A stretch of DNA of 22,296 bases from contig LPNZ01011570.1 of assembly GCA_001655205.1 (NCBI GenBank), positions 1 to 22,296 of the forward strand, written 5' to 3'. Positions 9,546-19,900 of this stretch are shown piece after piece (the stretch's first letter is position 1; every line of letters starts with the position of its first letter). The position numbers and the translations under genes were made by a program. The notes below the pieces were generated by a model. It did no database searches and was not told where the DNA came from. It saw only the letters and a list, made by a program, of their open reading frames with translations. The DNA comes from Lenisia limosa. Its lineage: Eukaryota > Breviatea.

Positions 9546-10417
9546 AATTCCGCAGACCTTCAGTTTTAATGGCTTAGGGCTTCAGTTACCACATATCGGA
9601 ATTGATGACTTGCCATATTTACGCCTTGAATGTGCTTCAGGTATACTTAATACAGTAAATTCGAACAGAAAGGCAGACTTGTGTGTAATTTGTAAACTTT
9701 GGGGGAACTGCTTTCTTAGTTCTGGTGAAACGTGTTTAGGTATTGAATATATTCAACTAATAAAATCACTACTTTTACCACTTCTTCAATCTTCTCCAGT
9801 GAACCTTTGGGCATAATTGGTAATAGAACTTACCTTATATGGCAATTATAGGCCTCATTTTGGAATTATTTTCCGGGCCTTTCACAATCCACTTCTTGCC
9901 TGATAAGGAAATTATGTCACATTATCTGATTCTACAAGTTTATTAGAGCCAATTAAAGCCTTTGCAGATGAGAAGTCTAAATATGACTCAATATATAAGA
10001 ATTTTAAACAATTGTGGGGGTACCTCCCATGTTGTTTTATTAATTCCAGGAAAAGGCAATATGTATCAAAATTTAGATATTTTACTTGTGTTTAGAGACG
10101 ATAATTGGCATTTCTTGTCAATTAAGAAGAGAGTGAGGGGATTCTTGTGGAATGCAACCACTTGCCTGTTTGGGTAAGTACATGCAATGAAGAGTCAATC
10201 CGAATCGCAAATTTTCTAATTATCACAAGATTTCCAACAAGATAGCAACTATATACTAATTTTGCATTATTAGAGATATCATATTCTGCGGGATTGTTTT
10301 ATGAGGGATCAAAATCCCGAACGAAGAGGCCAGGTGCAGCTCTCTTCTTCTTAATCGTAGCTAAAGATGAAATTGAAGAGGATAAAACGATTGTATTCGC
10401 TTTATTGAGAATGTAGG
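9546..10417 (+). pseudogene. Decayed AT-rich coding region between the two genes
   Basis: Long open stretches in shifting frames on one strand: 9546-9816 (GLGLQLPHIGIDDLPYLRLE, then a Cys cluster CVICKLWGNC, ending TAA); about 9844-10100 in another frame (GNYRPHFGIIFRAFHNPLLA, two stops, then DSTSLLEPIKAFADEKSKYD); 10052-10177 (NLDILLVFRDDNWHFLSIKK); and 10275-10417 (GLFYEGSKSRTKRPGAALFF then LIVAKDEIEEDKTIVFALLR). Codons favour TTT, ATT and TTA, unlike the neighbouring genes. This pattern fits a frame-shifted relic of a transposon or another foreign gene. The last part faintly recalls the core of Mutator-like transposases, but I would not name it. A spliced functional gene is less likely, though a GTAAGTAC donor sits at 10171. 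Confidence 0.4.
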
Positions 10418-10606
10418 GGTGTGCACTTCTTATAGTTTATCACCAAAAGATTGCCATCTAACACGAAACTGTATTGTGCTCTGAAACAATGTTTATATCA
10501 TCCAGAAAGCACTATCCTCAATGAATATTATTAATGTATTATCAACATTTGCGTACTTGAACTTCACAAATCAGACCCATTAACGACAAAAGTCAAGTTA
10601 CATACC

Positions 10607-10693
10607 TAGCTTCACTTTGGTTTAAAATAAGACTGAATCTTTCGATTCATCATCGAAAAGTTTCAAGATTATTCGAACCTAAGTGAAGTCCTA
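10607..10693 (-). mobile_element. Palindromic element upstream of the plus-strand gene
   Basis: TAGCTTCACTTTGGTTTAAA at the left and TTCGAACCTAAGTGAAGTCCTA at the right; the centre reads CTTTCGATTCATCATCGAAAAG. It lies about 100 bp before the ATG at 10793, so in the 5' flank or an unrecognised 5' intron. Confidence 0.8.
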
Positions 10694-10792
10694 GTTATAA
10701 TGATCATCTTACTTACATATATTCAGTTTTAAACTCTCTCTCTAAATTTTAGCTCTCTCATTAAAATTGAATTGTCGTAATAGTTCCCATAG

Positions 10793-10960
10793 ATGGACGA
10801 CCCTCCATCACCTAGGTATCTCAAGGGAGGATGGAGCCGACCACTGCAGCTCTTCCCATCTGAGGAAGACATCCAGACCATTTCGGACAGCAGCGTGCTT
10901 GAAAATGCCATGTCAGGGTGTAATATATATCTCTTCAATTTGATTAATCAAAGTTCTGAC
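10793..10960 (+). CDS. First exon with probable start codon
   Basis: ATG at 10793 opens a frame starting MDDPPSPRYLKGG, with Trp, Pro and acidic residues and a codon choice (GAC, CTC, CTG, CAG, AAG) like the other exons. It is read as a cytosolic N-terminus. Two donors are possible. GTGTAA after 10917 leaves phase 2. GTATCG after 10960 leaves phase 0, which fits the next recognised exon at 11405. The start is chosen because it is the first Met of this coding-like stretch and lies in the divergent region opposite the minus-strand gene. An untranslated or missed small exon cannot be excluded. Confidence 0.5.
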
Positions 10961-13900
10961 GTATCGACTTAGGATTCACATTCAGTATTTGGAAATCTTA
11001 TATTTCATCAGATTTTCATAAAATATGGGATTCCACGGTTAATAATGGAATACCAATAATGTAATAATAATTTTAAGAATGTATTGACACTTACTACACT
11101 GTTTCTGAGATTTGGACCATCTAACTATTAAGGTGGTCCCAGTACAGTGTTACAAAGTCTTTCAGAATGCACCCTCATGTAAGGGGCACTTTTGTGTAAC
11201 GTTTTATCATTGATATATATATTACACACATATTCTGAAGTCTTTAGTACTAGGGCTTCCCTTCGGTCATTTAATAGACTGACTTTCTCGAAAAATTCTC
11301 GGTAAATATCGATATTTTGCTGCTTATTTTTGGCTTTAGAGATAGTATATATATTTCCTTCTTATATCAATATAATTGAAAATTCCTTATCCTCACACCT
11401 TAAGTTGTCCTGTAAAATGGTTAATGAGGAATCACTTGAGAATGTTGCTCCCCTTGAAGTCTCCCCAACAAAGCAGGGAAGAATAATGTCCCTCAAAACT
11501 GTCCTAGCTATTTCGTAAGCATGAATATGTAATATATATGATAGTCACTAACTTATTAGTTAGTTATACGGTCCAACATTTTCTTCGGTAATAAGAATTG
11601 ATTCTATCATAGCTGCTCATATTCCGTTTTTTTTTGTTTTATTGAAAACACAAATCACATAGTAGAATCCTTGTCATCTCCTTGGCGGTGACAGCGGCTC
11701 TATTTTCAATATTTTGGGGTCTTCAATCGGCACAAGAAGGCACACAAGAGAGTTGCGAAAATATCCTTTTCGACAATATCCATGATGTAAGCAACGCCCA
11801 ATTTTTTTTCAAAACCCCTTTCATATTACGCCATCTACATTTCTCCCTACTCCAGCCATTTACCTCAGTCCCCCCAACTAATCGATGTCCGCCTAAATTT
11901 ACACTCTTTTCCTCCTATTTCCCCTTCCCCACTTATTCTTAATTTACCCATTTAGGATGATTGTTAACTTTCATATGATAACTTTTGTTGAGGATGATAA
12001 CTTTCATGTAATTGAATGGTTGTTAAATTGTATGTGTTATTATGAATCTTTGATAAGAATGATTGTTAAAACAATCATATGATTTTAAAACATTTGTTTA
12101 GTGTGGTTGCTAACTTTCATATGGTATTTACCTTAATCCATCTATCCTCCGTAATGGTCAATTCACTCCTAATTCTATAGTCATTAGAGGCGGACATCCG
12201 CACCATAGAGCAAGCTCTTCAGAAAGGAATTTTGGTAGGATTACATTTTGAACAAGATCAGTAACATACTTTTTGGAATTCAAAAGTATACGAGAAATGC
12301 TACAAGCTTACCAACTTACCATTTTCTATTCCCTCGCACATGGACAATTCTCGTGTCAACTCATAAGTGCTGACGTAATTGACTAAATGTAAAGATGAAT
12401 CTGTCTCAAGACCTATCTATGTCAGTGTCTAACATTAGCTCTCAAAGCAATTAATTACAACTAATCTTATCGAACTCAATTTAATAGTCACATTAAAGTG
12501 TTTTGTCACATACAATTTAATATGTGTGCAAGTGTGAGCAATCAGACAATCTATGACTCATACGTTTGTAAAATTGATTTTTTTAGGTAATTCAGCACCA
12601 ACTCGACAACCTCTCTAATATGATGATTGCTGCTCGGCCAAAAAAGGACTTTAACGTTCTGAGGACAATGCTCTGGAGGTTGGACTTGGTTTGCAAAACA
12701 AAATGTAAATTTGAAGTTGTACAGTTAGTCTGGGTATATTTTGGCGTGAAATTGCACTTGCAATTTTGATAAGACAGTATCACTATAAGGGTTGGTTAGA
12801 TGTACAGTCTCAAATTAAGATTCATTCGCAATTCTCTCCGAATTTTCTTTGTATTTAACGTATTATATACTTTGGAAGTTAATAAGATGGCATATACCCT
12901 CTAAAACAGATTTATTAAGCTTACTCAAAAGCAACTGGAATCACAAGGTCAATATCAGAAACCTATGATAATATAATAATTGTATTGAATTGTAACCTGT
13001 TTTATCTTTCAAGGGAGTTTGTTGTTCATCCAGCCTCGACCATATTCTTTTGGGTGATGGAGCGTGGCTTTCTGTACTATGCTCTTTCGCCTGAACTCAT
13101 CAATCTGATGGGGACCTATTTCCTTGAAGACCAAGACCCAAATCAGTGTGACTTCTGCCAGTCTCAATATGATCAGGTATGGGGTGTCAAGACGTTTATA
13201 GGAGGCAAGTTTTTATTTCAATCTCAAGAAGCCCGATGAAATATTGGTAAAAATGTTGATATTCAGTCTATTATGAGCGAAGTGAAACCCTAATTGGAGG
13301 TTAAACCTTCATCGAAACATTTAAAAACCCTTCATTAACAACCAGAAATAACATTTTAGATTGGGGACAATTTTGCGTTTTTCACCGAAGCGGATACCAA
13401 TGGCATGCCAATATGGACTCCTGATTCAATGGTTAACTTTATTTTCAACTACACATCAAGGTGTGGAGGGATGTGAATTGGGATCATGAGATATTGTTTA
13501 TTTGGAAGAGTGCTTTGAATGTAGGGTACTTTTCACAATTTTCTAATATTTCAGGGACTGGTACAAATCCGCAGTAATAGAACCCGGGGTAAAAGTAAGT
13601 TTCGTACCCATGGAGGCAATATACAAATTATTGTGACCCGTTCACATTTTACATTTATTACGATGTTTATGCTGTCATTGTCGGTCAGACCCCCCCATTA
13701 TTCAAATATTTACCTCCAAGAGCCAATTTCCACATTATCCTCTCATAACTGCATCCTACATTATAACTAGTGTTCCACTTCGGTTAAAGTAATATCCTGT
13801 AAAATATCGATAGTATTCGAGGATTTATCGAGATATTCAGTCTTTTTTTTTGAACCGAAGTGAAACCCTTTTTATAACACATAAAACTTTAATTGTAAAT

Positions 13901-16900
13901 GCTTCATTATTACACATTTGCACCTCATAACACTTCATCATTATTACACTGAATCATCTATTTGAAAACATTTATAACACTGCATCATTATTACACTTAG
14001 TCATATATTCAAACACATTGACAACACCGTATCATCAATACACTGCATTATCTATGAGCACACAACACCAATCACAAAAAATAATTTCAACATCATGATA
14101 TATTTTAAATATACATATAGCTATATGAAATTATATATGTTAACTCAAGTCTAGAGCCTATCAATTTTCTTTTTGTTTTACCCAAAAAACCATAATCTGC
14201 ATTTTAATCACAATAGGCTTGGACTGGTTTCTATGAATACACCACTGGAGTAACCGGAATCGATTTTGTCCTGACAGTTCATGTGGGCTTTTTAACATCT
14301 CAATGGTATCAAGAGGGCTTCCCTATGGTCGAAAAAGACCATTAAAATTTTGATATTCATTGACTATTTATCGAAAAATTCAGTTTTTTTGGGACTGTAG
14401 TGAAGCCAAGCCCTAAGTGTCATTTTATCTCTGCAGGGGATTATCAGCCTAATTCAATATAATAATGTGATTTTTTTGGCTTTCAACTTGAGATACAATT
14501 AGCTACGAACAAAGGCATAATTACTCGATAAAACTTCAATAAATATTGATTTACTTGTCAATTTTGTGGCAGAGTGATTCTCTACCCATAATTGTAACAA
14601 ATAATGATTTTAGAACAACAATAAGATCTTGATATGTAGTTAATCTCTATATTCTACCATAAATACATACATAATACTAACTCATAAGAATAATGACACT
14701 CTTTGGGCCTCATTACCTGGAGAACAGTGGAGTACTGCCCCCGATGGGACAGCAGGTGGGGTGTGAAAAATACGTAATAAATCTGACATCTAAATGTTCT
14801 CGTATTAGATATATTACATGTCATGCTTCGGTTCAATAAACACCGAAATATCGATAGTTATCAAGGATTTATCAAGAAGTCCAGTCATTTTTTGAACCGC
14901 AATGAAGCTCTAATTAAATGATGTACGAATTTATTAGTTTTCATTTTGTAAGATTAACTTCACTTCTATAGGACATGGTAACATTGACTACATTACGGCT
15001 ATTTCACTCACGTCTGATGACATAAGAAGCTGGTTGAATGTATGAAATTGGGGAGGAGGAGGACTCATATGTTTGTAGGCTCTTTTTGAGGATGGGTGAG
15101 GTTTTATAAGTTTGAATGAATAACTAATACTCTACTATTCTGTGTCATTAATATGTTAGTGTTTTGTTGAGAGATATCCTTGATTATTATGCTTGGTAAA
15201 GTGGTATGAAATTAGAAGATGCAGTTGATTATTGGTTGTAGGTAGGGCTTCACTTCTTTTCAAAAAAGACGGAATTTCTCGAAAATTAACGATATTTACC
15301 AGTATTTTTTGAACCGAAGTGAAAGCCTTAGTTGTGGAGTGACCTTCTATGGTATTGAATGGTTTAATGTGTGCTATTTCAGGAGTAATTTGTATAGAAG
15401 TAAGTTAAATACTGGATTGTGGGGAAAGGTTACTCTTAGAAAAAGAGGCGTAACACCCATTGCATATACTATACATAGTCCTATATGTATATTGCATTAA
15501 ACTCTCTTGGAATAACCCAATAGAACTTGGATCTCCGCAACATTGAGAAGATTTGGGTGTTTGACCAGGAGCTGACTCCCATCAATCGCTATACAAGGGC
15601 TACTTCAAACCGCTCATTTGTTGAGGTACGTGATTGCTTTTTGCGGTAAATTCTCTCATGACATATCACAAAGCTACAGTGCATTGAAAATTATGTACTT
15701 GTTCTGCGAGATTTAAAAACTCCAAAACTAACATTGATAGGAGGAACATACAGGCATTGTCAAAGACGCTATACTGAACCGCTTTGGAAATGTGAAGTTA
15801 GTGATGTGATTATACCCTGAGGAACACTCTTTTTTGGATTTGATCAAAATGCTAAATGTGGAAGTATTAAAACGTAAACAAACATTATATGAATAGGGCT
15901 ACTTCTAACGATTTCAACAACTGGATCGTAATATGTGTCACATTATACATAGCTGCATATAATATATATATATGTATATTATCTCCGCGACTTCTATCTC
16001 CCCTACTCTAATCCTCCACTACTCTCTTTCTTCCCATCGTCCGCTGTTCCAAATCTCTATTTTCCTCCCCGCAAGGATTATTTTAGCTGATCTAGTTTTC
16101 TTAACCAATCCGTGTCACATGTATTAGCAGTCAATTATCTAGGAGAGTGAACTCGCCCGTTTCCCTTGAGTACACCACAGATCAAAAAATTGTGTCAACA
16201 TTAACAGTTGGATGGAACTGGATATACTTTTATCTTTAATATTTACATTTAAACATTAGTAATATAATTCGTCTCATATTTTCAATCATTAGATCTCAAC
16301 TATATCTGGCAACTACGGTCTGTTTGTCACCCTCGCCGTTTCCCGTAATCAAAATCGTTATGTCCAGTTATTTCGCGACATCAATCCTGAAGTTACTTAC
16401 AAGGCAAACATGTATGCATGGTTATAGGTGATATCTAATTATTTACCAGAATGGTGTGTATTTGGTGATGAGCAATTTTACTAGAATTGAGGGATTGGGG
16501 TTGAATAATTGACAAAATTTGGGCTTCACTTCAAAAAGATTGGTAAAATATCGATAGTTTTTCAAGATTTAACGAGATATTTAGTCTTTTTTCGAACCGA
16601 AGTGAAGCCTTAGACAAAATGAAAGTAACAATAAGACATTTAACATAATAAAATAATGCTGAATTTAGGTATTATGACTTTTTTGAGCTTAATTATTGGC
16701 TCCTCTATCAATTCAAATAGTATAATTTATCAAATCTGTTTTGAAACCTAAACTGAAGCTTTAATTGTAATTACCCATCATGAAATGATGCCGCTTGTGT
16801 CATCAGATTACTTTCAATTGATGAGTTTCAACACATTAAAATATTCTTATCTTCACCACTAAACGCGCCAGCTTTCAATCAGGGGAAAACCACATCCGCG

Positions 16901-19900
16901 TCATTGCAATTGCAATGGTGGTCACCTTGGTCCATTTTACTATATTGATCATCTGCATCACTTCTCTCATTGACAAGCCGTTTAAGAATATCGTCGTGAG
17001 GTGAGGGGGGCGTCATGTGGTGAGCTAAGTGGATTACTGTTGAAATATCTGACAATTTTTGATCGGAGTTGTTGCGTGTAGTGGAAGAGTATATCACATT
17101 TACATTAATTAAAAACAAATCTTATTTTAAAATATCAAATGAGTAATAATATCAAGAGCTTTACTTATTAATTAAATTGATCATTATAATGAGTCGAAAA
17201 TATAATCCAAAAACACTCATTATTAATACTCACTTGTCTAGCATGGATCGAACAAGTCAGCTCTCAAGCAAATCTATTGAAACGAGGTGTTTTTGAATAA
17301 ATTTTTTATATTAATATAATATATACGTTTATTTCCTGGAATGTATTATTCCTGTATAAATCCATTCTGTTCACATATTTTGAGAACTCTAAAATGATCA
17401 CCATTTGTCTATATTATTACATTTCTGAACCATTTCTTTTGATAGCATTTTATTAATCCATGATTTGACCTAATTTAAGGACGAGTCGTGTAAGAGAGTT
17501 TCGTGAATTGCAGCAGTCGGTGGAGCGACTCTATGTGAGCAAAATTGAGTCGTTCAACTCTCCCAACCATTTGCGTCCGAATTACCCCTTCCTCCCAAAG
17601 TACTATCATTATGCCCCCGCACTTTAATAAGCCCTTACAATGAGCCTTCAGTATAAGATTTTTCAACACCCCGACACTATCAAATTTCTTGATTCTAATA
17701 ACAAGTAATATTGTAAGGTCTGTAGAAAAATTATGAATGAAATGGAATCGGTAGTGATTTCACTTTCAGATAATACAATTTTATATTCTTAATGTTATGG
17801 TGTGAAAATGCTAGAATGTCTGTATAATATTGACTAATAAACATTGTTCCTCTTACCACCCTTGTTTCCTGAACGAAATACATGATCAAGTTTCAATTTT
17901 TGAAATAGAAGGGTCTGAAATTGAGTTAACATAACAAGAGGTCGCACTTCAAATTTTGCAAATAATTTTCAACTAATTGCACAGAGCCCTATTATTAACC
18001 CTTTCTCCAGCTCTCACACCATAGTTCACAGTCAATGTGTTCAAGAAGTACATTGCAAATGACGTGGTGAAGTTTGTCCATTTGCAAAAGAAAGTGTCAA
18101 TGGTAGGAGGGCAACAAGTACGGCTTCACTATTTGGGAAAATATAGATAGTTTAGGGTTTATCGAGAAATTCAGTCTTTTTCCAGCCGAAGTGAACAAGT
18201 AGTGTGTTTATTTGATGTGTTTCTCAACTTGATAACTGTAACTAATTTTGAAAATTATTATGTTAGTCTTAAATATCTTAATGTTGACTCAGTACAACGA
18301 AAAATGATACAATCCGCATATTATTTACTTTTGATAATAATTATCAATGCTCTATTTTTATAAAAATTCAGGTTTCAATGTCACTTCAAAATGTCACGTA
18401 GGTTAAGGGTTGCAATTGCAATACACTAAACATTATACGGTACAGTGTATCTTGATTGAAGACTGATACTCATTGACATATTCAATCAATTCAATACAGT
18501 GTAAATATACATACATATGACTCTCCTATCTACATATGATCATATAGTATATATCTACATATGATCATACAGTATCAATATAAATTGTTCATTAATTTGG
18601 TAGTAATGACCATTTTCAGAGTTATGTTTGTGAAGTTTACACCCTTTCTCAATATATTACTCGGTTAGTGGTGATGAGATTCCTGTGTTGTAAAACAATT
18701 GAATTGATCCACAAATTTGTACAGCTTTTTAATTATTCATGCAACTAAACACCTTTGTAATTAATATTTGATAATTATGAACAAACAGGGATCATCATAT
18801 AGAGTATTGTATTATTGAAACTCTTGGAAGTTTTTTGGTTTAATGATACTAAACAAACAGAGCTGTCTGCCGATGAAGTGGTGACTTTATTGGAGGAGTA
18901 CATAGGGTCACTGACTTACATCATTCGCTCCTTCAAAGGCTTTGTTGCTGAGTAGGGGGCGAAACTAGTTTAAATATTTTTTAAAGACGATTCGGTTACG
19001 CTTAGACTTCCTTAGAGTACCAAAAATACTAAATATCTGATAAATCCTTTCTAATGTGTCATTTATTTCTCTTCAAAAAATATTTGATAAATATCGATAT
19101 TTTTACGGTAATTTATGGACCTTTGGGAAGCCAGTCCACAAACATACCTCATGATAATGGTTAGAGTTATATATTATATATTCTACGGTGTTTCAATGTG
19201 GTTTCCGAAACTAAACAGACATTTCTCTGGTTCAATAAATCCAAAATTAGTGTAAATCAGTTTTGGTCATGTGATTTAGCTATTGCTTGCTGTTCGAAAT
19301 TGGAATTAAACCACCAGGTTCTCTAAGGTGACTCTACTCTGTCTATTCGGCTGTCCAGTGAATGAATCGGAACATGAAATTCACAGCTGCTCTGCCGCTT
19401 TGCATATTCAAAAGTATCTGACATCTTTCAGAGCCAAGTTGAATGTGAGTTATTGATAGTTTAATTTGAGTTTAATGATAACTTTGAATTTCTTTTAAGT
19501 TAATGAAACCCGAAAAATTGCCACGTTTATTTCAGCAATCTTCAATATATATAGAGAGTCGATCAAATAATCTTACCGTTTGCAATACAACTAGGGTTTC
19601 ACTCAAAAAGACCAGAAAAATATCGATAATTTTCACAGATTTATCGATAAATGCCGTCTTGTTTCGAGCCAAAGTGAAGCCATAATTACAAATCAATGGA
19701 CTTATGCCTCCCCACTAACATTGTATATCGCATCTCCTCCCGTCTTCCCCCATACCATATTTAGGGCTTCCTGGATACCAAAAAAGACTAAATATATCGA
19801 TAAATCCTAGATAAATATCGATATTCTCGGTCGTTTTCGGACATTATGGAAACCCTACCTATAATTACATTGCTTTGAGACATTCCTACTAAATTACATG

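Noticed and set aside
9574-9600. TAGGGCTTCAGTTACC resembling a palindromic-element arm
   Set aside because: There is no matching right arm or core, and the bases are in frame with the decayed reading frame at 9546-9816.
13900-14067. CRISPR-like spacing of repeats
   Set aside because: The period is regular but units are degenerate and run into each other without unique spacers, within an intron of a eukaryotic gene.
17475-17669. Minus-strand open frame of 64 codons
   Set aside because: It is antisense to exon 17480-17534, whose coiled linker is in phase with both neighbours.
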